The notes under the pieces: generated by a model | Told to the model about the DNA's origin: nothing | Seen by the model: the letters and a program-made list of their open reading frames with translations, nothing else | The model's database searches: none | Program-made: the position numbers and the translations under genes | In this document: positions 9,792 to 16,737 of the stretch, one piece after another | How the letters are laid out: each line of letters opens with the position of its first letter | Numbering within the stretch: position 1 is the first letter of the stretch | Assembly (NCBI GenBank): GCA_965217825.1 | Contig: OZ244571.1 | Span: 1,798,001-1,862,000, forward strand | Direction of reading: 5' to 3' | Length of the DNA: 64,000 bases | From: VXNE01 sp965217825 | GTDB lineage: Bacteria; Pseudomonadota; Gammaproteobacteria; Pseudomonadales; Azotimanducaceae

Positions 9792-10042
9792 CTACAGATG
9801 CGGTCCGGCACCGGTGTTGGTCAGCCTGTGGGCGAACTCGGGGCCCCCCCTCGGCGCCGAGTACGTCGCCGGCTCTGACGCTGTAACGCCTGTCGCCGAA
9901 TCGGTGGTCGCCTTGCCCTTCGATGATGACGAACATCTCGTCCATCGCGTGGTGAACGTGGTAGGGGCAGGACGACTTTCCCGGCGGAACCTCCGTGCAC
10001 GTCGCGCCGAGACGTGTCAGCCCGAGGCGCGCGGCGCTCGTC
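9792..10042 (-). pseudogene. Cupin-domain protein remnant
   Basis: Reading leftward, one frame gives LGLTRLGATCTEVPPGKSSC... PYHVHHAMDEMFVIIEGQGD HRFGDRRYSVRAGDVLGA, an obvious cupin core: the HVHH and E residues of motif 1 and the R-x-G-D-V turn before motif 2. At a run of seven G on that strand (about 9848-9854) the sense continues in another frame as GGPEFAHRLTNTGAGPHL and then stops. No start codon precedes the conserved part, and the C-terminal half of a normal cupin protein is absent. It is therefore a 5'- and 3'-truncated, frameshifted relic. Confidence 0.6.
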
Positions 10043-10125
10043 GTCGGCGATCCTGGCGTCCTTGCTGCCAGCGGCGGTCTCTGCTCGCTTCATGCGACGC
10101 GTTCCCGTGATTGGGTGCCCCGGGA

Positions 10126-10548
10126 TTACCTGACTACAGCGAACAACCAGCATACGCAGATGGCAAGAAACGCTATCGGCATGACCGACCCGGTTACCTT
10201 CCTTCGTAGAAGCCAAGGTCCGAATGCACTGTTCTCTTGGTCCAAGAAAGCGAAAGGCAGCCTCTGCTCAAGCGCTACAAGCGTCTTTTGCTTGGCCGTA
10301 AGGCGCGCCGTGACGGACCAGAACGACAGCAGCCACGATATGGATACAACAACGCCAAGGATGGGCAGGACCCATGCCAGATCGGAGCCCTTGTCCGGCG
10401 ACAATCTGTGCAGCAGAACGCCAGCCGCGATGATGGCCGATACCGCGCCCGTGTAGAGCTTCGTGAAGTCCTCGCGGAGTGCGGCGGCACGCTCGGCCAA
10501 GTCGGCGTGCAGCTTGTACATTTCAAGTGTGTCGCCGTTGCCGTTCAC
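10126..10548 (-). CDS. Small three-helix membrane protein (RipA-like), partner of the TIR protein
   Basis: A 140-residue protein with an N-terminal amphipathic segment (MYKLHADLAERAAALREDFTK) and three predicted transmembrane helices at about residues 32-48, 57-78 and 119-138, separated by a short cytosolic stretch (ARLTAKQKTLVALEQRLPFAF). The pattern resembles the family of small octamer-forming membrane proteins called RipA-like, but this is recognition by eye. Its ATG overlaps the stop of the TIR gene (10545-10548), so the two are translationally coupled. A membrane protein beside a TIR-domain NADase-like protein is a common arrangement in abortive-infection systems; here it could be the membrane effector or anchor. 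It is the last gene of a leftward operon. Confidence 0.75.
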   Translation of the reverse strand: MNGNGDTLEMYKLHADLAERAAALREDFTKLYTGAVSAIIAAGVLLHRLSPDKGSDLAWVLPILGVVVSISWLLSFWSVTARLTAKQKTLVALEQRLPFAFLDQENSAFGPWLLRRKVTGSVMPIAFLAICVCWLFAVVR

Positions 10549-11117
10549 CTGTACATCCTCGTCATCCTACGCATCTCATTGAGGTAAGTGGTGCGGAACG
10601 CCGCCGTCCTGATAATCCTGCCCTGGCTCTCCATGAGTAGTTGGTTACGCTGGAGCTGGGCCTTGGTTGTTTTGATGTCTTCGCACCATCTGTGCAAGTC
10701 AGGCTCGTGGCTTTTGAGTCTCGGGTGCTTGGCCAGAAACGTGGGCAGATCAGACTCGTTGCTAATGGGCTCGACGAATGTCGCAAGCATGCAACTCTGG
10801 TCGAAAGCGATGCCGATCTCGAATGGAACCCACCATGATTGCTGGGTTACGTCTGACACCACCGCCAGCAAACTGAACGAACTGTTTATGACACCCTTGA
10901 TGTGCTCGTCCAGCGTCGGACCGTCGCCGTGTATCGAAGGGTCCAGCACGTCAATCCAGGGAATCAGCCCATAGTCCAGTATGCAGTCGTGCACCTGCAT
11001 AGCCAACGGTTCGTCTTCCTTCTTGTGAGACACGAAGACGTCGCATGTCTCGTTGTTGTTGTGCGCTTCCTGCAAGCTGAAGCTGCGCATGAGCCCGCCT
11101 GTTCGTCGTCGAGGCAT
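10545..11117 (-). CDS. TIR-domain protein
   Basis: This 190-residue protein has a complete TIR domain: the beta-A strand CDVFVSHKKED (about 25-35), the region around WIDVLD (54-59), and the helix entry SWWVPFEIGIAF with the likely catalytic glutamate at residue 100. Bacterial TIR domains hydrolyse or modify NAD+, usually as the killing or signalling module of phage-defence systems. A C-terminal helical tail (about 130-190) follows. An AGGAG Shine-Dalgarno sits about eight bases before the ATG at 11117. The gene is embedded in a leftward operon, is preceded by three small genes and overlaps a membrane-protein gene. A defence role is inferred from the domain and context. Confidence 0.88.
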   Translation of the reverse strand: MPRRRTGGLMRSFSLQEAHNNNETCDVFVSHKKEDEPLAMQVHDCILDYGLIPWIDVLDPSIHGDGPTLDEHIKGVINSSFSLLAVVSDVTQQSWWVPFEIGIAFDQSCMLATFVEPISNESDLPTFLAKHPRLKSHEPDLHRWCEDIKTTKAQLQRNQLLMESQGRIIRTAAFRTTYLNEMRRMTRMYR

Positions 11118-11128
11118 CTCTGTTTCTC

Positions 11129-11297
11129 CTATTTGTTCTCGGTTTGCTTCCTGCGCGCATTGGCTGCCGCCTTCTGGGCCCGCCTACCGTTGGGCTCGAA
11201 TATGGCCCGCGCAATCTCCTCGGGAGAGGCATCGATACGCTCCACCCCGAGGAGGTGCTTGTCGTCGGCTGCCCGCTTAGGTCTTTCGTTTGGCCAT
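11129..11297 (-). pseudogene. Small gene with an apparent one-base frameshift near its start
   Basis: An ATG at 11297 with GGGAG about seven bases upstream starts MAKRKT and hits a stop at once. If one base is removed after the fifth codon, the reading becomes MAKRKPKRAADDKHLLG... VERIDASPEEIARAIFE and continues through PNGRRAQKAAANARRK to a stop at 11129, twelve bases before the TIR gene. The 169-base length confirms the frame offset. The downstream frame is also open without the ATG for about 20 codons upstream, so use of another start cannot be excluded. A highly charged small protein of about 55 residues; family not recognised. Its place in the operon suggests a small regulator or antitoxin-like partner. 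Confidence 0.5.
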
Positions 11298-11348
11298 TGT
11301 TGTTCTCCCGTCGATTGGTCGTAGTCGGGAGGGGTTTAGGTGTCCTTC

Positions 11349-11681
11349 TCAGGGCGCCCCGGCTAGTTTCGACGCCAACTCGACCGCTTTGATCGCTGCA
11401 TTGGCATAGTCCATGCCTTTTTGCATCCACTGCAGGAAACCACTCCTGGCATCGTCTTGCTTCTCAATCGCATTCAGGAAGTCATATCCCTGGGTCGTAA
11501 TCCGAATACCCTGTTTGTCTCTCTGCCACATAGCGTGCCCAGCATCTACAAGCAGGTCGCCATGATGGTGCCGACGGTACTCCTCATCTTCGGCTCCCAT
11601 CGTATACGGTAGGTATATGTGACCGTTGATTTGGTCGCTCATCTCCCGGAGCAGGGAGATCAGTAGTTCCGGGTCTCTCAT
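11349..11681 (-). CDS. DUF2513-like small protein
   Basis: A 110-residue protein, MRDPELLISLLREMSDQING... with YRRHHHGDLLVDAGHAMW and then ITTQGYDFLNAIEKQD. The pattern (an N-terminal helix that starts 'MxRDxxLI..LL', a central pathway through a winged-helix-like 'GLL..G', and 'IT..G.DFLxAI') is that of DUF2513 proteins, which are small winged-helix-like proteins found in phages and defence loci. Its ATG overlaps the stop of the preceding 38-codon gene (11678-11681). It may serve as a transcriptional regulator of the operon. The C-terminal helix AAIKAVELASKL may mediate multimerisation. Confidence 0.65.
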   Translation of the reverse strand: MRDPELLISLLREMSDQINGHIYLPYTMGAEDEEYRRHHHGDLLVDAGHAMWQRDKQGIRITTQGYDFLNAIEKQDDARSGFLQWMQKGMDYANAAIKAVELASKLAGAP

Positions 11682-11794
11682 CGCCTTTGCCCGAATCCAT
11701 CAAGATTGGCACGAATATCGGCTGGATCCGAGCGTGGTACCACCTGCGCAGCATATCCGAGCCGCAAAAGGTCGTTCCTGCGTCGTTGCTTCAT
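11678..11794 (-). CDS. Very small first gene of the TIR operon
   Basis: A 38-residue ORF beginning MKQRRRNDLLRLGYAAQVV. It has the best Shine-Dalgarno of the region, AGGAGGG five bases before the ATG, and its stop overlaps the next ATG (ATGA). Those two facts support real translation despite the size. A basic N-terminus is followed by a short helix. No family is recognised. It may act as a leader peptide coupling translation of the operon, or as a small partner protein. The 32-bp palindrome at 11828-11859 lies 34 bases upstream of the start. Confidence 0.5.
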   Translation of the reverse strand: MKQRRRNDLLRLGYAAQVVPRSDPADIRANLDGFGQRR

Positions 11795-11827
11795 TTGCCC
11801 TCCTAAGGCGGGCATGGCGTAGGAATA

Positions 11828-11859
11828 GCTCCGACCACTGGTGCACCAGTGGTCGGAGC
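11828..11859. promoter_or_regulatory. 32-bp perfect palindrome, candidate operator of the TIR operon
   Basis: The sequence GCTCCGACCACTGGTG followed by its exact reverse complement CACCAGTGGTCGGAGC fills 11828-11859 with no spacer and no mismatch. It lies just upstream of the first gene of the leftward operon, where a promoter is expected. Symmetry of this length without a T-tract fits a dimeric repressor site better than a terminator, although it could also form a cruciform or hairpin. Confidence 0.55.
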
Positions 11860-11943
11860 ATCTCAACTGGAATCCTATCTCATTTGGTCAACCTCTTCAC
11901 CTGATGCCGACCACGATGGCCTCCCCCGTCTGCTGATCGCGAT

Positions 11944-12945
11944 TTACTGAGCAGTCCCTCCTGTTGCGGATGTAACCGGTGGATTGATCCAGACCGCTTC
12001 GGGAAGGGGATCTGGTTTTGGGACGCCCCGAACGAAGCGTTCGGGATGACGGGTCCAGGCGGCTTGAAGGGTGCGCCCGCGCTGGTCCAGCACGCTCCGG
12101 GTTCGATGGTGATGGACGTCGTCCGGGGTGAGCATCGCGATTCCGCCATGGCGATGTTCGGTGTTGTACCAAGGGAAGAACGTTCGGCAGAAGGCGATCG
12201 CGGCGGCGATGTCGCGGAAGCGGCCGGGGAAGCCGGGGTGGTACTTCAGAGTCTTGAACTGCGCCTCGGAAAACGGGTTGTCGTCGGACACCTGGGGGCG
12301 GCTCAGTGAGCGGGTCACGCCGAGATCGGCGAGCAGTTGCGCGGTGCACTTGCTGGTCATCGGCGCACCGCGATCGGAGTGCAGTGTGAGCACCCGGGGC
12401 TGGACGTCCTGTTTGTGGCAGGTCTCTTCGATGAGACGACCGGCCAGCGCCGAGTTCTCCCGGTCGGCCACCATCCAGCCGACCGCGTAGCGGCTGAAGA
12501 TGTCGAGCACGACGTAGAGATAGAAGTACGACCACTTCGTCGGCCCCAACAGCTTGGTGATGTCCCAGGACCAGGTCTGGTTCGGCGCCGTGGCCACCAG
12601 CTCGGGCTTGGCGTACCGGGGATGCTCACGCTGATTGCGTCGCTCCCGGACCGGCACGTCCGCGGCCAGGATCCGATACATCGTCCGCTCCGAGCACAGG
12701 TAGTGGCCTTCGTCGAGCAGCGTCGCCACGACTTCCGCCGGCGCGCGGTCCACGAAGCGCGGGCCGGCGAGCACATCGAGGACCTGCTCGCGCTCGGCTT
12801 CACACAGCGCCCGGGCGGGCGTTGGACGGGGCTGCTGGTGCCCGGGAGTTGACCTCCGGCGACGGTAGAAGGTCGCCCGCGACACGCCCAGCGCTTGGCA
12901 CGCCGGCACGACGCCGACCCGCATCGCAAGCGGTTGGGCGGCCAT
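11944..12945 (-). CDS. IS3-family transposase OrfB (DDE integrase)
   Basis: From the ATG at 12945 the product is 333 residues. An HTH-like stretch near the start (ACQALGVSRATFYRRRR) is followed by the rve integrase core with all three acidic residues: WSWDITK (first Asp), LHSDRGAPM (second Asp) and SEAQFKTLKY (Glu, spaced about 35 residues from the second Asp). The C-terminus has the usual FPWYNTEHRHGGI. The ATG shares its A with the TGA of orfA (TGATG), so the two are coupled; a longer open frame upstream overlaps orfA and would allow a programmed frameshift fusion as in many IS3 elements. It appears catalytically competent. Confidence 0.9.
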   Translation of the reverse strand: MAAQPLAMRVGVVPACQALGVSRATFYRRRRSTPGHQQPRPTPARALCEAEREQVLDVLAGPRFVDRAPAEVVATLLDEGHYLCSERTMYRILAADVPVRERRNQREHPRYAKPELVATAPNQTWSWDITKLLGPTKWSYFYLYVVLDIFSRYAVGWMVADRENSALAGRLIEETCHKQDVQPRVLTLHSDRGAPMTSKCTAQLLADLGVTRSLSRPQVSDDNPFSEAQFKTLKYHPGFPGRFRDIAAAIAFCRTFFPWYNTEHRHGGIAMLTPDDVHHHRTRSVLDQRGRTLQAAWTRHPERFVRGVPKPDPLPEAVWINPPVTSATGGTAQ

Positions 12946-13304
12946 CAGGAGCGCGTTCCGCGTTCGAGGTTCAATCCCAGCAGCCCGGCAACTTTTCCCT
13001 GCACGTCCAGGATCGTGTGCGCGGTGTGCAACTCGTGCTCCAGACGAGCCACTTGCGCCTCGAGCGCGCGCACCTTCGCATCCAGCGGATTGCGTTCGGC
13101 CGGTTTCGCGCCGCGCTTCTTCGCGGCCAACTCCCGCAGCGAGCCCTTGCGCCGGGCCTTGCGCCAAGCCGTCAGATGGGAGCTGTACAACCCCTCGCGG
13201 CGAAGCAGCCGACCCACCTCGCCGCGCTGTGTGCAGCGATCCGCCTCCTCAAGGATCCGCAGCCGATACTGCGCCGTGAACTGGCGCCGCTTCGGCTTCG
13301 CCAC
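12945..13304 (-). CDS. IS3-family OrfA (helix-turn-helix protein)
   Basis: A 119-residue basic protein starting MAKPKRRQFTAQYRLRILEE. It has the transposase_8 helix-turn-helix (GEVGRLLRREGLYSSHLTAW) and a leucine-zipper-like region (VRALEAQVARLEHELHTAHT) that mediates multimerisation in IS3 OrfA proteins. Its stop overlaps the start of orfB. It binds the element ends and regulates transposition. Confidence 0.88.
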   Translation of the reverse strand: MAKPKRRQFTAQYRLRILEEADRCTQRGEVGRLLRREGLYSSHLTAWRKARRKGSLRELAAKKRGAKPAERNPLDAKVRALEAQVARLEHELHTAHTILDVQGKVAGLLGLNLERGTRS

Positions 13305-13377
13305 GACCTCCGGGTCCGGGGTCGGTCTTGCGCGTCCGGCCCTCGGGGCCTCGTCGCTACGCCTCCGAGGGGAACAT

Positions 13378-13484
13378 AAGGACGCTGTAAATCTCGCGTT
13401 CGAAGCAGTAACTAAAGCAGTATTGGATCTTGACGTCTTTTATAAAATTCATTTAAATCAAATAGTTGAATTCAGTGTGTCTCG
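13378..13484. other. AT-rich foreign fragment between the IS3 element and pilB
   Basis: These 107 bases are strikingly AT-rich compared with both flanks. The plus strand is open throughout and reads KDAVNLAFEAVTKAVLDL then DVFYKIHLNQIVEF, which looks like a genuine protein fragment from a lower-GC donor. The truncated pilB ends inside it. It is not explained by either neighbour. Confidence 0.45.
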
Positions 13485-14744
13485 GACCAGGTGTCCGGTC
13501 TGGGCAGCCTTGACCGCCATTTCGGCAGTCTCCAGGTCGCGGATCTCTCCGACCATGACGACGTCGGGGTCCTGGCGCAGGAATGACCGCAGCGCGGTGG
13601 CGAAGTCGAGACCGACCCTGGCGTTGACGTGGACCTGGTTGATCCCGTCGATGTGCATTTCCACGGGGTCCTCCGCCGTTGCGATATTGCGCGTGGTGTC
13701 GTTCAGAAGGTGCAAACCGGCGTAGAGCGTCATCGTCTTTCCGCTGCCGGTGGGCCCGGTGACGAGGATCATCCCTTGCGGCCTCGCCAGCGCGCCGAGA
13801 TAGCGTTGTTCCTGCGCGCGTTCGAAGCCGAGCTCTTCGATGCCGACACGCGCGTTTGACTGGTCGAGAATTCTCAGCACGATCTTCTCCCCGAACAGCG
13901 TTGGCAGGGTGTTCATGCGCAGGTCGATGGATCGCGTTTTCGACAAGGTCATCTTGATCCGTCCATCCTGGGGGACGCGCCGTTCGGAAATGTCGAGCGC
14001 GGCCATGACCTTGAGCCGCGCGGCGAGCCGATTGGCGAGGTTGGACGGGGGAGCCGACACCTCGCGCAAGATGCCGTCGGTCCTGAATCGCACGCGATAA
14101 CGCGCCTCGTAGGGCTCGAAGTGAATGTCGGAGGCGCCGGTCCTGATGGCGTCTAGCAGTGTTCTGTTCACGAACCGAACGATGGGCGTATCGTCAGCCT
14201 GTTCTGCTTCTTCCATGGGCGGCGCGTCCGTTTCGACCGCTTCGAGGTCGATCTCGCCCGTAAGGTCGTCGCCGGCATCGTCCAACGTCGGGGCGTTGGC
14301 GCGTTCCCGTCGCAAGTACCGTTCGATGGCGTCACCGAGCTTGTCGGCCGCCGCGACCACGGGTTCGACATCGATGCCGACGGCAAACTTGATCGCGTCG
14401 AGCGCGCGAACATCGGCGGGATCCGCCAGGGCGACATGCAGCGTGTCGCCGCGCCGGACCAGCGGCAGAGCGTTGTGACGCCGAATGAGTCCGTCGTCGA
14501 CATCCTGGGTCAGCGCATCGGGGTCCACAGCGGCCATGTCGATGGCGGGCACGCCGAACTCCCGGCTTGCGCACATCGCGATCGCGTCGGGCGCGGCCAG
14601 GCCGTAGCGCAGTATATGCCCCACCAGCGGCTGGGCATCTCGACGCGCCGCGTCGAATGCTTCGCGCGCCTTATGCGCGGGGAGGACGCCGTCGTCGACC
14701 AGGCGTCGGGCCAATCCGGTCAGGGGTGGTTGCGCGGTTGCCAT
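13458..14744 (-). pseudogene. pilB: Type IV pilus assembly ATPase PilB, 3'-truncated
   Basis: PilB powers pilin polymerisation. The visible 420 native residues contain the N-terminal T2SSE_N-like domain, a domain with SDIHFEPYEARYRVRFRTDG, the Walker A GPTGSGKT, and the Asp and His boxes (TAEDPVEMHIDGINQV, GEIRDLETAEMAVKAAQTGH). Right after AAQTGHLV the sequence turns into eight unrelated residues and a stop. The break coincides with the start of the AT-rich fragment next to the IS3 element. The C-terminal part of the ATPase domain and the tetracysteine region are missing, so the protein is surely inactive. No pilC or pilD follows; the left flank is unrelated, indicating deletion or rearrangement rather than a simple insertion. 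Confidence 0.88.
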
Positions 14745-14986
14745 GATTCGCGGTGCAGAACTTCAGGCAGCAGTGTAGGCGCAGGCGGCGCTGCGCGTCG
14801 GCGGGACAACGGTGATGATTTGCGTGCGACATCCTGGACATTCGACACCCCCAGGTTTCCGACAGCATGCCGTCATCGCCGCCGGCGGGCCGGGACGATC
14901 TCGTACGGCAAGCGGCGGCGTTTGCTCGCTTTACGTACGGGTGCGTCGGTTTAGCATATCGGCAACGGCAGCAAATCGAGGCGCGC

Positions 14987-15520
14987 ATGATGAACAAAAC
15001 CCTTCCACGCACGACGGCACCGCTTCCCCGAAGACCGGCACCACGGATCGAAACCGGACCGTATGCGCGCCGAGGTCTCAGCCTGATCGAGTTGATGATC
15101 GTCGTGGCTATCATCGGCATCCTCGCCGCAGTGTCGTTGCCGCTCTATCAGAGCTATGTGCTGAACGCGAACATGACCAAGCTGAATGCCCATTACGAGG
15201 AAGGCGCGCGCTTCGTCGAGACCGAACTGCGCAAGATCCGTTCGGAACTCGCGATGAACATTCGCACGCCGAAGGAGCAGGACAGTCTGATGTCAGATGC
15301 GTACTGGGTCGCGCAACTCTCCGGTCGAGGCGGGGGCACGGCACCTGGCGGCGGCCCTCCCTATCTCTCCAGTCTGGCCGGAGACGCGACATTGGGGCAG
15401 GTGGGCGTTTCACAAGCGGGCGAGATTTCGAAGGGCGACTACGCCGTGACTCTCACCCGGCCGGCGTACGGCGACTTTCCCGCGGCGGCCCAGCGCACGA
15501 TCCGCTGGTCGGAGCTCTGA
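14987..15520 (+). CDS. Type IV pilin / prepilin
   Basis: From the ATG at 14987 (GAGG a few bases upstream) the product is 177 residues. It has a long basic leader ending RRG, then the class III prepilin signature G|LSLIELMIVVAIIGILAA: cleavage after Gly leaves Leu1 and Glu5, followed by the hydrophobic assembly helix. The globular part is unlike classical PilA; it has a glycine-rich stretch (GRGGGTAPGGGPPY) and lacks an obvious C-terminal disulfide pair. The reading frame is open further upstream, but those residues are not protein-like. It is divergent from pilB and its stop overlaps the next prepilin start (TGATG). Confidence 0.85.
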   Translation: MMNKTLPRTTAPLPRRPAPRIETGPYARRGLSLIELMIVVAIIGILAAVSLPLYQSYVLNANMTKLNAHYEEGARFVETELRKIRSELAMNIRTPKEQDSLMSDAYWVAQLSGRGGGTAPGGGPPYLSSLAGDATLGQVGVSQAGEISKGDYAVTLTRPAYGDFPAAAQRTIRWSEL

Positions 15521-15936
15521 TGGTCGCTTTGGGCGACGGAAAGGGGGAGACCTCGCGGGTATCCGTGTGCGCTGGTTTCAGCCTGGTGGAGTTGATGGTT
15601 GCCATCGCGGTGCTGGCGATCATCGTCGCGATTGCCGCGCCGCTCTACCGCGGCTACGTCGAGTCCGCGGCGACGGGCGCGCTGATCAACAACGTCGCGA
15701 CGATGGAAGTCTTTCAGGAGGATGTGATGTTGCGCACCGGCTCCTATGCCGATGGAACCTATAACGCTCGAGCGGGGGAGACGTCCCTCACCGATGCCAT
15801 AGGTTGGCACCCCCAGGCGGATACCGGTGCGGTCTATGTCGTCGAGGCAGCCACGACTTCGAGCTATCGCGTCACGGCGACCGACGCCCAGGGCCGCCGC
15901 GTCTGCCGGATCATGCCGGCGAGGGCGCCGTGCTGA
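15520..15936 (+). CDS. Type IV prepilin-like protein (minor pilin)
   Basis: A 138-residue protein translated from an ATG that shares a base with the upstream stop. The prepilin motif is GFSLVELMVAIAVLAIIVAI, with cleavage after Gly and Glu at +5. The globular domain resembles PilE/GspG-like minor pilins (MEVFQEDVMLRTGSYADGTY) and ends with a cysteine pair, CRIMPARAPC, that could form the C-terminal disulfide loop. The neighbouring pilB is broken, so these pilins may be unused or may rely on assembly genes elsewhere. Confidence 0.82.
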   Translation: MVALGDGKGETSRVSVCAGFSLVELMVAIAVLAIIVAIAAPLYRGYVESAATGALINNVATMEVFQEDVMLRTGSYADGTYNARAGETSLTDAIGWHPQADTGAVYVVEAATTSSYRVTATDAQGRRVCRIMPARAPC

Positions 15937-16089
15937 GGGCTCCGCTCGCGATGTTGTACCGGACGTTGTTCATGGGTACAGTTTCGGGCGCGGACCCGAG
16001 GTCGGAGTGGGCAAGCGCAAACGAGCGCAAATGAACGAAAAGACGCGGAATGATCTGAATGTCGTCGGCCATCGGCGAGATTGAGAACA

Positions 16090-16434
16090 ATGATGGACTG
16101 GACAGTCATGTCGCTCGGTTTGTCGTACCTCGCTGTCAGCATCGCGTTCATGGGGCTGATGTCACGCATGTTCAGGAACCAGTTCGACGCCCTGGACAAG
16201 CGTTTCGAGAACATCGACACGCGCTTCGAGAACATCGACATGCGCTTCGAGAACATTGATCGACGTTTCGAGAACATTGACCGACGCTTCGAAAGTATCG
16301 ACATTCGATTCGACAGGGTTGAGAACAAGATCGATAACCTGGCGAGGGATCATCAAAATCTGGCGCGCGAACTGTCGGAGTTTCGGGGCGAAATGCGCGG
16401 GCGTCTTGGCGATCCTCCATCGACGGCAGGCTAG
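16090..16434 (+). CDS. Membrane-anchored heptad-repeat coiled-coil protein
   Basis: About 114 residues from the ATG at 16090. An N-terminal hydrophobic helix (LGLSYLAVSIAFMGLMSRMF) is followed by six tandem heptads of the type RFENIDx/RFDRVEN, then a helical tail (LARDHQNLARELSEFRGEMR). This is a short transmembrane-anchored parallel coiled coil, as seen in small proteins of unknown function in many bacteria. The repeat is near-perfect at the DNA level as well (21-bp units). It lies between the pilins and tRNA-Thr. Confidence 0.65.
   Translation: MMDWTVMSLGLSYLAVSIAFMGLMSRMFRNQFDALDKRFENIDTRFENIDMRFENIDRRFENIDRRFESIDIRFDRVENKIDNLARDHQNLARELSEFRGEMRGRLGDPPSTAG
16201..16305 (+). repeat. Five tandem 21-bp units inside a coiled-coil gene
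   Basis: Successive units of CG(T/C)TTCGAGAACAT(C/T)GA plus four variable bases begin at 16201, 16222, 16243, 16264 and 16285, with a degenerate sixth after them. Each encodes one heptad. Near-identity between units points to recent expansion by slippage or unequal crossing-over. Confidence 0.7.
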
Positions 16435-16510
16435 AATCCGACCCGCGCTCTTGGTGTCCTGCCTGTTTCCGGTATCCTTGCATGTGTTCGGGTGAATAGC
16501 GTGATCGCGC

Positions 16511-16586
16511 GCCGGGATAGCTCAGTTGGTAGAGCACCGCATTCGTAATGCGGGGGTCCGGAGTTCGAGTCTCCGTCCCGGCACCA
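16511..16586 (+). tRNA. tRNA-Thr (anticodon CGT)
   Basis: A full cloverleaf ending in encoded CCA: acceptor GCCGGGA/TCCCGGC, D-arm with AGCTCAGTTGGTAGAGC, anticodon stem CCGCA/TGCGG around loop TTCGTAA (anticodon CGT), and T-arm CGGAG/CTCCG around TTCGAGT. It decodes ACG (Thr). Its 3' end is the integration site of the adjacent island. Confidence 0.95.
16570..16586 (+). other. attL: 3' end of tRNA-Thr, left copy of the direct repeat
   Basis: TCTCCGTCCCGGCACCA is the last 17 bases of the tRNA gene and recurs exactly at 21176-21192. The recombinase gene begins about 150 bases inside this boundary, which is the standard layout of islands integrated at tRNA 3' ends. Confidence 0.85.
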
Positions 16587-16737
16587 TACGCCCGCTTCCC
16601 ATAGCGTCCCCGAACGTCCCGTAAGTGCCTATAACTAATTGTAATATTAGGTATTTACGTACCTATCTGGTTCCCAAGAGGTCTTGACAAGTCCCCAAGA
16701 ATCCCACATAGAGCTATGGGGAAATGGTGGGGTAAGG

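Larger units (their letters stand above)
11940..13377 (-). mobile_element. IS3-family insertion sequence
   Basis: A two-gene IS3-type element (orfA helix-turn-helix, orfB DDE integrase) reading leftward. Both genes look intact. I could not identify the terminal inverted repeats with certainty, so the ends are approximate. It separates the defence region from the truncated pilB gene. Confidence 0.7.

Noticed and set aside
16201..16320. Possible CRISPR-like array
   Set aside because: Repeats are contiguous 21-bp units without spacers and encode protein heptads.
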